Source of the DNA: Deinandra increscens subsp. villosa
Taxonomy: Eukaryota; Streptophyta; Magnoliopsida; Asterales; Asteraceae
Length of the DNA stretch: 64,000 nucleotides
Reading direction: 5' to 3'
Assembly: GCA_039602395.1 (NCBI GenBank)
Contig: JBCNJP010000010.1
Span: 29,267,414-29,331,413 of the forward strand
Made by a program: the position numbers and the translations under genes. How positions within the stretch are numbered: position 1 is the stretch's first letter; the number at the start of each line of letters is the position of its first letter. Positions 22,672 to 33,544 of this stretch are shown one piece after another. The notes beneath the pieces are model-generated. The model had not been told where the DNA came from. It did no database searches and saw only the letters and a list, made by a program, of their open reading frames with translations.

Positions 22672-23340
22672 TGTAGGACCGTTGATTACTCAGAGAAATA
22701 ATCAGAACAAGAACTCTTTACATGCAGATCACAACCATGCGGAATGAAGTTGTATCATACTTGTTTTTACTTAAGCTTTGTTTTACTTATACTTGTAGTT
22801 TGATTGTATTGATTGCATAAACTAGTGAACACAAGATAATAAATTTCTCGGTACTATTTGCATTAACTCAAGTTCAAACTGTTACAAGTGTAAGCACTGA
22901 AACGGGTTACAATCTGGTACTTGTGAATGAACTAGCTAACAACTATAAATAGTACTAAGGAGATCAACTACAGCCGTTGATCTCATACGGGTTAATCTAA
23001 CCGTATATAAAAGTCAAACAATAAACTTACTAAAAGAACATTAGTAAACATACAAAAGAGGAAATGTGCAAAATGCATTTATCTATAAGTAGGAGACGGC
23101 TAGGATGTGACTTTGGAAGAATGAAAGTTGTTGCAGGTCTGAATTCTGCAAAAGTAATATTCCAGTACTTTTCCGGTTGAACTCTTTATTCTGTTGGATA
23201 AAAGAGTTCACCCGGAAATGTTCTTCCGGTTGAGCTTCCGGTTGACCAAAGCTTCCGTTTGAGCGTTCTTCCGCTTGAACATAACTTCAACCGGAAATCT
23301 TCGTCTTGATCCGGTTGACTCAGAAAATCATTTCCTTACA
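22672..23340 (-). repeat. 5' LTR of the gag-only element
   Basis: 669 bp, apparently identical to 18717-19385. The motif cluster recurs at 23171-23318. Confidence 0.92.
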
Positions 23341-23576
23341 TATATATTATAGGCGAGTGGGAAAAAATATATATATATATCTTAGTATTGAATAAAAATA
23401 AATGAAACGTTTTATAAATCTTTATGCTTGTGTAGAAAATACGTAAATGAATAATTATAATTTAGATACAAACATTCTAAACGTTAGATATAAATTTATA
23501 TAAATATTCATAGATAACAAGTATATTTCGGGAATACTCGTTATTGATGCATCTATAAATTTGGTTATGTGTATAT

Positions 23577-23631
<55 letters not shown>

Positions 23632-24784
23632 ATATATATCTACACACACATATTTTATTATTTGATTTCCTGGATGTATATTATTACTGAATAATATACT
23701 CTTCGTCAACTTTTGTAATCATCATGATTTTGGCTATTTGCCTTCCTCGACTCGTTTTGGATTAATTGAACCTCCGTCATGTCATAGTTTGACATTATTT
23801 GATTTCACTGCCGATCTAGACTTAATCGTTTCAATTGAACACACACTTATATATTTATGCTCGTTAGGTGCTTGGTATAATATGCAAGACCTGTTATTTG
23901 CTTTTAGCTGTGGTTATTTATCTGGAATTGCATAGCACCCAAAGGTGAGATTCACGGGCCCATTTTACTATTTTAATCCTCTTTGGGGGAGATTAACATG
24001 CATGAACTTTAATTGTTTTGATAATCATATCCCCTGAATACTCGAGCATAAGATTATGAAAAGTCCTCACTTGAAAGTTACTGTTAGTAATTGTATTTAG
24101 CGGGAAATAATTGAGTAGTACCACTGGGTCTGACAAGCCCCACCCGGGTCACTCGCGGCGACTTGATTGAATATCGAACGGGTGTTATAATGGTTCTTAG
24201 TCTTTACGAGGCAAAACTTAACGGTCGAGCTTCAATAACTATGAACGTGCCTAGATTCTTAAAAATATCCTAGCTAGCTATTGTATATGTTTTATCGTGA
24301 TCTTAAACTTGAACATGAACTTGAACTGTTGTTGAACAGTCAACCTTGAACTTAAACGTGAACTGTCTAGGAACAGTTGATTTACACAGAACTGAAACTG
24401 TTTTTGAATAGTCGATTTCATTGAACTAGAACTGTTTATGAACTGATAAACCTGTGAACTCACCAAACTTTGTGTTGACACTTTTTATCATGTTATTTCT
24501 CAGGTTGCAGATGTCCGAGTATCACGAGTATGATTGCATGAGTCTTTGAAACACTTTTAGTGTCTTTGGTCAAGCCACGTCACATTGACTGATGGTGTTT
24601 TACTTGAATACTTTTATTGTACTTACTCTTCCGCATTTGTAAAACTCTGAATTTATATTTTAATGAAATATGAAACGTTTTTATTAATTATTGGTCGTTT
24701 GGTGTAACTAATGGATGGTGATCCTGGTTTGTCATGCTCCCTGCGGTGGTATTCCGCTCGTGGATTTTTGGGGGTGTGACAGAT

Positions 24785-24796
24785 TGGTATCAGAGC
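24785..24796 (+). other. Primer binding site of element A
   Basis: TGGTATCAGAGC, initiator tRNA-Met type, 3 bp after the LTR end. Confidence 0.9.
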
Positions 24797-26241
24797 TCAT
24801 GGTTACAGCGAACTAATATTTTCGTCTTAGACTGTAACTGTTTTACATTAGTTCACTTAAACATTTTTCTCATACATCGTGATACTCACTCCTACACGCA
24901 CCTGGTTTATGATAAGTCGTTTACTTCCTCCAATCCCCTTGTACTCACGGCGAGGAGCCGGTTAGTCCTGAGTCATTTCCCTTAACCTCTCTGAGTCATG
25001 TTCCTCTTGGTTAACCTCCATGGGCGAAGAGACGTTGAATCAGATCAGTGGATCACATTTTCACTCTTAATGAGTCGTTTGTTGCTCGGGGTTATTCTAG
25101 ATTAAAGAACTGGGCGTAGTACCCAGACATTGGATGAGTGCTTACTTAGGAAGGTGGTGTGGTACATCTTCCTGTTCTTAGACATTTTTCTCCTAGTGTG
25201 TGAGATTCTTGTTGAACCTGACCTACCTGCATCGCTGGACTCTCATGTTCAGGAAATGTAATCATGACACGCTAATAGTGTGAGATCATTCAACTTCGGT
25301 AGTGGCAACATTATGTGAATTCAAGTGGTTGCCCATGAGGGCACTTGTATCTGCCTCTTTTACCCTGATCATTTTCACATTTGCCTTGATCTTTTACGAT
25401 TCCCCTCTTCTCGTTTCTATCGCGGTGTGCGTCGAGATTACGCAACTTGGGAATAACCCTTATAACCTCAACGGTACCTGATGTGGACTGACTAAAGTTT
25501 TCTCTTTATCTACCGGAATGTGGTCAAGTCGGTATGCGTGATAAGCCCTATTTAGATCCTATTAAGCTAAATTTCTGGCTGACTCACTTCGGGTGGGTCA
25601 TTTCAATTAAAACGAATATTTTATACTCGAAACTTGTCTCTTTAACAAATTCTGGTCAAGATAACCATGGGTTAGTGACCAAACAATACCTGGTAGCTGA
25701 ACTAAGAGGAGCTAGGGTGACCATATAGGGTAAATTACAGTTACGGGTGCATACGTAAATGTAATTTCTGGTGTATGGAAATCCTGGAGAATCATACATG
25801 GCAAGCTGATGGTTGTAAATGATACCATCTCTTAATCTAAACCCCATAACATTTGAACGTCGAGCAAGTTGGGCTCAACCGGATGGTTGAAGTCATCTCT
25901 CCCTGTAAACGCCATCACATCTGACCTGATCCTTTTTACATATGGATTCTAATCCATTCGAGAACCTTTAGAAGTATAATGGGAATATTAGTCCTAGAAG
26001 GACACCGTTTCACTCGTGTATTTTCAATGGCAAGTTTTCCTTAACTACGCGCACTCTTGACGAAATCTTTGATTGGTTTGAATTCATATTGAATCATAAT
26101 TCTATTTTTACAATATTACCAATCATTTCAATCCCTAGAACTTTGCGATCGACAGACAACTCGGATATACATTCACCGGATGAAAACCCCAGGCAACAGC
26201 GGATAAACGGGTTATATAAATTCATATATCACGAGCACTGG

Positions 26242-26243
<2 letters not shown>

Positions 26244-26288
<45 letters not shown>
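26244..26288. repeat. (AT)n microsatellite left of MITE 1
   Basis: An uninterrupted AT run directly abutting GGGTTAGG of the first MITE. Confidence 0.9.
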
Positions 26289-26290
<2 letters not shown>

Positions 26291-26945
26291 GTTAGGATCC
26301 TGCGAAAACACATCTTTTTGTGAAAACTGCGAAAACACATATTAAAACTCACGTAACTTTTTCATACGTTAACGATTTTTCATAAAATTTGCGCCAAAAG
26401 TCTTAGAATTACGTTATCTTTAAATCTGGTGTAAAATATTAAAAAAAAAACTAAACTTTTTTTTTCCCGTGTGATGCACATGTGCATCATATAATTAAAA
26501 GAAGTTATAAAATGCTATTTTTTTCTTTAAATCTAAAGATAACACAACTATAAGATTTAGGGTGCAATTTCTTTTTAAACTATTAATGTATATCACATGT
26601 ATGAGCGTTTTTTTTTTGTATGATGCACATGTGCATCATTCAATAATTCAATAAAAACGCAAAAAAAATGATGAAAATATATGACATATGGTGCGACTAA
26701 GAAAAAAAAATATTAACTCATACTAAAAGTATGAGTTTTTTTGTGATGCACATGTGCACCACACAAAAAAAAAAATTAAAAAAGCGTTAAGTTATTTAAA
26801 ACTTTTATAGGATTAAAGATAATATAATTTTAAGACTTTTGGTGCAAATTTTTAAAAAAAATATTAACGTATGAAAAAGTTATGTAGGTTTTAAGATTTG
26901 TTTACGCAGTTCTCACAAAAAAAGGGTGTTTTCGCAAGATCCTTC

Positions 26946-26948
<3 letters not shown>
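26289..26948. mobile_element. MITE 1, 660 bp, embedded in (TA)n
   Basis: The left end GGGTTAGGATCCTGCGAAAA is matched by the inverted right end GGGGAAGGATCTTGCGAAAA, and similarity continues for about 45 bp through TTTTTGTGAAAACTGCG versus TTTTTGTGAGAACTGCG. (TA)n lies on both sides. There is no coding frame. Inside are three copies of a TGATGCACATGTGCATCA palindrome (26472, 26621, and a 2-base variant at 26744) and a hairpin at 26716-26736. The arrangement resembles microsatellite-targeting Micron elements of rice. Confidence 0.75.

Positions 26949-26992
<44 letters not shown>
26949..26992. repeat. (TA)n between the two MITEs
   Basis: TA run shared as flank by both MITEs. Confidence 0.9.
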
Positions 26993-26996
<4 letters not shown>

Positions 26997-27173
26997 TAGG
27001 TTCAAATGAGAACTTTTTATTTGGAGAACTTTTGAGGACTAAATCTCAACCACAAATTTCAGGGGGGACCACTACAATTCAGGGAGGGGGGGGGGGGTAC
27101 ATGTAAATAAACTTGTGGCTCAAATTAGTTCTTTTTAGTTCTAAAATCAAATTGGTTCTCAAATGATCCTCTT

Positions 27174-27175
<2 letters not shown>
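26993..27175. mobile_element. MITE 2, 183 bp, embedded in (TA)n
   Basis: The left end GGGTTAGGTTCAAATGAGAA and the inverted right end GGAAGAGGATCATTTGAGAA are partial inverted repeats. The outermost bases (GGGTTAGG and GGAAGAGGATC) echo those of MITE 1, so both belong to one superfamily. It contains a G12 run at 27086-27097. Confidence 0.65.

Positions 27176-27241
<66 letters not shown>
27176..27241. repeat. (AT)n microsatellite right of MITE 2
   Basis: About 33 AT repeats without interruption. Confidence 0.95.
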
Positions 27242-27243
<2 letters not shown>

Positions 27244-29168
27244 CTGAAAACTCTTGTGAAGTTTCCCTCCGAAGATTCAATCTCCCTGATTTTATTGTGC
27301 GAACTAAAACTTGTCGCCCGTAACATCGTCACGATTGTACAAACTGCTTACCTCACCGCAAGTATATTTTCTTTCTCTAACGGGGGTAATTTTAGTGAAA
27401 ACGCCTTCCAAATTTTCAAACTGATGACTTCCAAAATTGTAATGGCTATTCCGACTGACCTTTTGCACCTGCTTGATTGATTTCTGTCTGCATGATTAGA
27501 ACCTTTTACAATTTAACAACCAACGATTTCTGATTCTCGCACTTTTGTAATCCTTTATGTCTTGTATGAGCTTTCAAGCTTTGAACCATAAGGTGTTACA
27601 CTTTTAGTTAGCTTTCCTACTAGTTCAGCATTGATGATGATGCTACCATGTACCTCAATCACAATAACAATACAAAGCTTTTTACAGAAACCCTTTTTAA
27701 ACCCATCGAATATGAACTTCTTGTTATCCATAGCTAATTGTACCATCGACCTGCATTTTCCCTCCTTACGCATTGAGTACACCAAGATATCCATACATTT
27801 GTATATTTATTAACGCTCCTGTCATAACATCTTATCGACAAATTTCTGGTATACGAGTCCTCATCTTCCTTTTAAGAAAACTTTCATTGATGAACCCTTA
27901 GCTTGAACTTAAACCTTGTGGCCTATTTAAATTTTGATCATCTTGAAATCTGAAGCTTTATGATATTCGCACTACGCGTGCCAACCTCTCAACTACCTTC
28001 GCTAGAATAGAAAACCTTACGAATCATACTAATTTTGTGAATTGAAACTCATACACCCTTGGTTAGCACAACGTATTGAGACTTTGATCTCTCGTCCCTT
28101 TTACATTCAAGCGTATGGGGAAAAAAACTTGACTTCCTCTATTTTCCGATAAAAATATCCAATATCGTTTGACTAATATCTAGTAATGGTGAGTAGCTCG
28201 TACACTTTCAAGGTGCTGGAAGTGTGATGGGTTAGCTACAGTACACCCTATATATAAACATTAGTAGCATGTTGAATGTGGGACCAGTACCGGACCAAGT
28301 ATTGACTTTAGAGTCATACACAAGAGTCTCATCTTGAGAAATTACATCTAACGGGACTAGGTCCTTGACAAAACTACTTAATGCTAACTTCTCCGAGGTT
28401 ACATGTATATATCCCTTATGTATTTCTACCAAAGGAGACATGCCCGAGTTAATCAAACTCCATGCTTTTAGGAAACTCTCTTACGTTCGTTCTGACTCAG
28501 ATGAACATCAACATTTTAGAAACCTGAGATTTTTCCTATTATGAGTGAAAAACCGCATGACCGAATCAACAAATCCAACTTTTAGAAGCATGTGTTAAGA
28601 AGTAAATCGACTTTCGTTTAAGGGACACTACTTTTGGGTCGATTGCCCTGTTTTTATAAACTCTCTGGCATTCACAGAGGTGATAGCCTTGATCCTTTTC
28701 TATGGAACACCCGATTTGATCTTTTGACCCGCGGTAAACTTTCACTAAACCCTAGCAAAAATGCATATATACAGGAAACCCAAGCCAAAGCCACTTTTGA
28801 ACATTCTGATGTTTTGTTTCGCAGACACCCTTTTATAACACTTTTATACCCTATCTTACTTTTGAAGACCATTTGAACCGATGTTTTAACAAGAAAGGAA
28901 TCATGACGCATGAAGTGCAAGGACAACAAGGAGATTGAGCATGCCAGTGAGCTTAAATAATGAAGGTTTCCATAATGAGACGTTTACTCTATCGGATTGT
29001 ATAACCATTGACACGTTCATTTCAATATCTATTTACACGAATTCCTTGCCAAAGACTGTCAAGCGCGCTATATATATTTCTTTGAATTTTTTTTACTATC
29101 CATTAAATTATTTGCATCCTCTCTAGCTGATATCTTCACAAATGCCAGTTTGAACTCACAGGTCATTC

Positions 29169-30187
29169 TTGGGATGTGTAGTTGCGACCCATGTCTGGAG
29201 TCTTTTATCGCATCGGGCTTCCTTATGGGTGGAATGGGTTTTCTTATACCATCTTAGGTCCCGTAATTTTTGGGATTGTCGGGTCCCTGCTAACTGTTCC
29301 TGGGGTTGGAGGAAAATCCTTCAACTTCGCCCTCTGATCCGTAATCATATTCGAGTGGTTTTAGGAGATGGTCAGAGCTCGTCTGCGTGGTTTGATAACT
29401 GGATCCCCACGGGTCCGTTATGTAACTATATCTCCCACAGAATGATCTACAGTGCAAGGCTTTGTTACTCTGACTCGGTGGCAGTTATTGTCGCTAAGGG
29501 TGTCCCTAGCGAGTGGAACCTGAACATTCCTGATTTGTCGCATGGTGTTTGTGACAGATTAGTTGGGTTTCTGGCCATGATACGGGTGAGTTCTCTGCTT
29601 CATTGGCTTTGTCCTCGCTTAGATATCGGTTGCCTCTGGTTAATTGGGCTCCTGTTGTGTGGTTTTCTCAATGCATTCCTAAACATGCGTTTCATTTGTG
29701 GCTTATTATGAAACGAAGGCTCCTCACCCAGGATCGCATTTTACGTTGGGATGCAAATAGAAGGTCCCAGAATATGATGTGCTGCCTCCTCTGCTTTTCG
29801 GATTTCGATTCGATTGACCACTTGTTTTTTCAATGTCCTTTTTCTGCCAGGGTGTGGGACAAGCTAAGAACTAAGTTGGGGTGTCGTGCTACTCGTCCTG
29901 TTTGGACTGTTGTTATGGAGGAGCTTTGTCGTATGGCTAGGAAAAAATCGATTGATGCTGTGATTGGTCGGTTAGGGGTGGCTGCTACTACATACTTTGT
30001 TTGGCAGGAGAGGAATAATCGTCTTTTTCGTAACCATGCCAGGCCGCCGGATGTGCTGGCTGATGTCGTCTCTGATGTGATCAGGCTTCGCCTTATGTCG
30101 CTAAAGTTCAGGAGATCGAGTAGGGTGGTTAATCGCTTGGCTGATTGGGAGATTGCGGATGTTCATGTTTTTTATAACGGGGGCTGA
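29169..30187 (+). pseudogene. C-terminal part of LINE ORF2 (RT-associated zinc-binding domain)
   Basis: The first part (29169 to about 29600) matches the region between RT and the C-terminal domain (SRNFWD, CSWGWRKIL, GDGQSSSAWFDNW). After a frameshift near 29590-29610 the frame continues with WFSQCIPKHAFHLWL, LTQDRIL, CCLLC and HLFFQCPFSARVW, the Cys/His pattern of the zf-RVT domain (PF13966), and ends at 30187. Endonuclease and RT domains are absent because of 5' truncation. It cannot encode a working protein. Confidence 0.85.
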
Positions 30188-30362
30188 TTAGGATTCTATT
30201 GATTGCCCGTTTTTCATGTGGGCGTGTTGTTTCTTTGTTTGTTGGGATGTGTTCGCGTGCTTTCCGGCTGGGGATTTGTCCCTGTGTCGTTTCCTTTTTC
30301 TTTTGTTGTTCTGTACATGCTTTTTTAATGTTATCACCGGGGTAAACCCTTTCCAAAAAAAA
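29169..30362 (+). mobile_element. 5'-truncated LINE copy with oligo-A tail
   Basis: It consists of the last part of ORF2, a short 3' UTR and the tail ATCACCGGGGTAAACCC followed by A8 at 30355-30362. The 5' edge is approximate (about 29169 or slightly earlier). I could not find a convincing target duplication. It is inserted in element A. Confidence 0.8.
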
Positions 30363-31373
30363 TTGCAAGATTAGTTATGTGTATGAAACGTATTAGTAAC
30401 CAGAAAATGACATGTCGTAAATGTATTAACTTGATTGGGTATGAAAACCATACACCATACAAGGTCCTAAGTCTCCTACCTCGGTAGGAATGACAAGACT
30501 GTGTGAAGTTGTACCGTCAACTTTGCACCGTCTGGGTCGTGTTGGTTAGTTTATGAACTTATATGCTAGAGACATGCCATGTTAGGGTCATATGCTAGTG
30601 TATAAGGTGTTGGGACAATTGTATGCATTGTATGGTTAAACCTTCATGATAGATTGCATGCTAGTATGCGTTGACCATATCAATCATTTAAGGAAGCCTT
30701 CATAGAGACTCAAATGTCATATGAATCATTATTGCATGAAAAGTGATTTTTAATGTTATTGTGAATCATGTGAACTTAATTGATCATAACACCATAAAGT
30801 ACTAGATCAACCAGCTTTTTCACGTTAACTTGATCAGTCCTGTGTAATTTTATGTTATTTGCTAGTTGGTAGGCAAATTCAGACGTTTACGTTTTTGTTA
30901 GACAACAGGTCTATTAGAAAAACCCTGAGTGACTTGATGCACACACAATTTTATCATAATCAAATTCCCTTATCTTCAATTCACCTGGGTTATTGACAAC
31001 GCCTTAACTGAAAACGACACACGAATTAGGAATCACACTACCAGCATTGGGTACGATAGCCGTAGGCTACGCAGACATATTATGGCCCTTCGGTGCATTG
31101 AAATTTTGATTTCTCACACTTATACTATTTCCGGCCTTGCCACTCAACACGATTCCCATAAAACGGTTGGTCAACCCTCCTCGTAGGAGGACGCTTGAGA
31201 AGAAACACTGTTTTCTATATTCGGTTTGAAATCGTCAAAATATTTAACATTTTCTCAACATCGGTATACATTGTTGATCATAACATCCTTCACTCCTTTG
31301 GAGTAGGAGATCTGAATTCTTTCGATACCTTACTGTCAATTCGACTCTTCAAACAATTGTCACTGATTTAAAT

Positions 31374-31506
31374 TTCGGGACGAAATTATTTCAACAAGGG
31401 GATGATGTGACGACTGAGAATTTTTTTTTTTATTATTTCTTTTGTGATCAACTTGTTAACCGCGTTATTCAATTTTCGGGACGAAAATTCTTCAACAAGG
31501 GGATAG
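31374..31506 (+). repeat. Duplicated polypurine tract region before the 3' LTR
   Basis: TTCGGGACGAAA...TTCAACAAGGGGAT occurs at 31374 and 31475, 101 bp apart. The second is followed by the true LTR start at 31507. The first is followed by TGTGACGACTGAG, which looks like the start of a different LTR. Confidence 0.75.
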
Positions 31507-32737
31507 TGTCACGATCTGTCTTTTCAGGTCTTTGCCTCAGTTATATAAACTTAAACTGATATAAATTTCATGAGAACATTTATTTTAACTAATATAAATG
31601 GTGTGAGAACATTTATGTGTTAACTGTGTTGACCTTAGCAAATTAGGGTTTTGTATAACCATCACTGTACAAGCATGCACTTAAATCTAGACGTTTGACA
31701 TTCTATGATTTCATGTAAATCGTATGTTGTGATTTCATGTGAACGTTTTGTCATTTCATGTGACAAGTTAAGTTATGATATTATGTGATATATGTATATG
31801 TATTCACACGATTTATTTTATGATTTCATGTGAACTAAAATAAATAATTATGGGTTATTATTTATTATTTTATGTGATTATCTAAGGTTTATGTTTTATA
31901 AACGTCACGCGTAAACATGTTTTGATATGTATTCGTATAGTCATCGTTTAGTTTACTTCTGTTAACTCCATTACGAGTTTGTTAACTACTTTTTAAAACC
32001 TTGAGGGACCTATCCTGCATTTTTTTGAAACTTAAGTTTTAGTAGGTGAAACTTAAAGGGACCAGATTTGCCTTTTTCTAAACTACTTTTAACTAATAAA
32101 ACATGGAGGGGCTAAAGCTGTATTTACCTAAACTTCGATTCCTATATTGTAACTATTTGAGGTACCAAGTGTGCCAATACTCAAATCTTGATTGTAACTC
32201 ATCAGTTACGTGAAAAGTAAACCGAGGATCAGTTTGGACCGATCATCACCTCCCTCGTTGGTTTCAATTTACACAATTAATCTCATCAAATGATAATCCA
32301 TCACCATTCTCATTCACTTACTCTCCCTCGCCATCCCTCTCTCGTTTTCTCTCCGACGCAAAAGACCACCACCACAAAACCAAGAATTTCCGGCCGTTCA
32401 TCATCACTACACCACCATTCTGTCACTATGCGATCACCTAACTCGGTGATTATCGTCCACCATCGAGAAAACAGGAGCAAAACGAGATCGTAGCAGTCGA
32501 GTTTCGAGTCTACGATTGAGTTTCGTGTTCGAATGACGTCAAAATACTTGACAACCTATCCCTGATTCGAGGTAATCACTTTACTATGTTAGTCGCATGT
32601 TTTTCGGGTTTCGTTTTTGTGTTTTGTGATTTTCCGACGACTAGAGTAAACTCCGGCAAGATTAGGGTTTTCTGTGGAGAAGATGACTCCGCCCCGATGT
32701 AATATAAAACAACTGTTTTCGATTTTAAACACAGACT

Positions 32738-32810
32738 AGCGACGTAGCGCAGTGGTTAGAGCGCGAGAGTTGTATCCATGAGGTCGGGGGTTCAAAACCC
32801 AGCAGCCTCC
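32738..32810 (+). other. tRNA-like pol III box module 1 (3' LTR copy)
   Basis: The A box TAGCGCAGTGGTTAGAGCG and B box GGTTCAAAACCC fit pol III consensus better than the 5' LTR copy does. It is not a complete tRNA because the acceptor stem does not form. Confidence 0.55.
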
Positions 32811-32896
32811 TTATATTTTTCTTATTTTTAAACAACACCGGTTTCTGGAATGGTGTATGCACAAAAATGAATTTTCTCAGATCTGTTAACAAGTGA

Positions 32897-32966
32897 GTAG
32901 CCTAACCCAGTGGCTAAGCTCTTCGCATACAAATGGGAGGTCACAAGTTCGAACCTGTTGACACCT
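32897..32966 (+). other. tRNA-like pol III box module 2 (3' LTR copy)
   Basis: An A-box-like TAACCCAGTGGCTAAGC and a B-box AGTTCGAACCT about 50 bp further on. It is the same module as 18417-18485, with substitutions. Confidence 0.5.
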
Positions 32967-33198
32967 AATGTTTTCTGTTTTGTTTTTAATTCTAGTTTTT
33001 GAAATTTGGTTGACCCGAAACTTATCAACGTTCATTCTCCAACGATGTTTGGACCCGTGGATGTCCTAGGTATTATTGTTTTGATTAGTTACCGTTATTT
33101 TATATATAACTCAAGCTTTTATAAACAAAAATGTATATATTGTTGGAGACTCGAGAAAGAATTATCTATATACATATATATATTGTAGGCGAGTGGGA

Positions 33199-33246
<48 letters not shown>

Positions 33247-33544
33247 CTCATGATTGATCATTGATATCGTGTTTCGACTATATTAGAAAAATGATGAGGC
33301 TTGTATATTAAATTTGATTGGGCTTACAAGAATTTAACACGTTAAACACTGCTTTGGGGGGTCACTCTCCTGAAAGGCGATTTTGGCGATTTCCTTGTTC
33401 TTCATCCAGAATCGATCTCTAGATTGTGATTAGCACCTAGCAATCCTGTGATTTCTACCTTTAATCGCTGGTTTTTAATCGGCTGAGATATTGGTAGGGT
33501 ACGAGTATTGTTAGCGGCCAAATCCGTTTATTGATTGTGTTTCC

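Larger units (their letters stand above)
18717..23340 (-). mobile_element. Young non-autonomous gag-only LTR retrotransposon (TR-GAG type)
   Basis: Two 669-bp LTRs (18717-19385 and 22672-23340) appear identical by eye. On the minus strand they read TGTAAGG...CCTACA. The primer site (TGGTATCAGAGCC, 22657-22669) and polypurine tract (CTTAGGGGGAGAT, 19386-19398) are both perfect. The 3.3-kb interior holds one intact gag-like frame and no protease, integrase, reverse transcriptase or RNase H. It entered the (TA)n tract of the element A LTR; the other LTR copy near 33170-33190 shows the empty site. The target duplication is hidden in TA repeats (probably TATAT). It resembles the terminal-repeat retrotransposons with GAG domain known from plants. 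Confidence 0.9.
17028..24781 (+). mobile_element. 5' LTR of element A, split by a nested element
   Basis: It starts TGTCACGATCC at 17028 and ends GGGGGTGTGACA at 24781, directly before a tRNA-Met primer site. Removing the nested 4,624-bp element leaves an LTR of about 3.1 kb. The same sequence begins again at 31507. Over the first 190 bp the two copies differ at about 10 positions by eye, so the element is old. It carries two pol III-type box modules (18258-18330 and 18417-18485). AAACA at 17023-17027 is the likely left target duplication, but the right partner is not visible. Confidence 0.85.
24782..31506 (+). mobile_element. Internal region of element A, no recognisable pol
   Basis: The region lies between the primer site at 24785 and the polypurine tract at about 31493. 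No gag, protease, RT or integrase motif survives in any frame; open stretches are under about 110 codons. It contains two MITEs in (TA)n (26244-27241) and a 5'-truncated LINE (29169-30362). It may be a large non-coding derivative or a decayed chromovirus. The FRDEI...G coding at 31374-31413 before the polypurine tract is the kind of pol C-terminal leftover seen in Tekay-type elements. Confidence 0.6.
31507..33244 (+). mobile_element. 3' LTR of element A, truncated by a LINE
   Basis: It aligns with 17028-18716 and then with the sequence just after 23340. Homology ends in an (AT)n tract at about 33244 where the LINE begins. The missing second half (about 1.4 kb) was not seen later in the window, so it was probably deleted. 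Confidence 0.85.

Noticed and set aside
28934..30362. Target duplication of the truncated LINE
   Set aside because: TTGCA-type words occur near both sides, but no convincing direct repeat longer than five bases lines up with the element edges.
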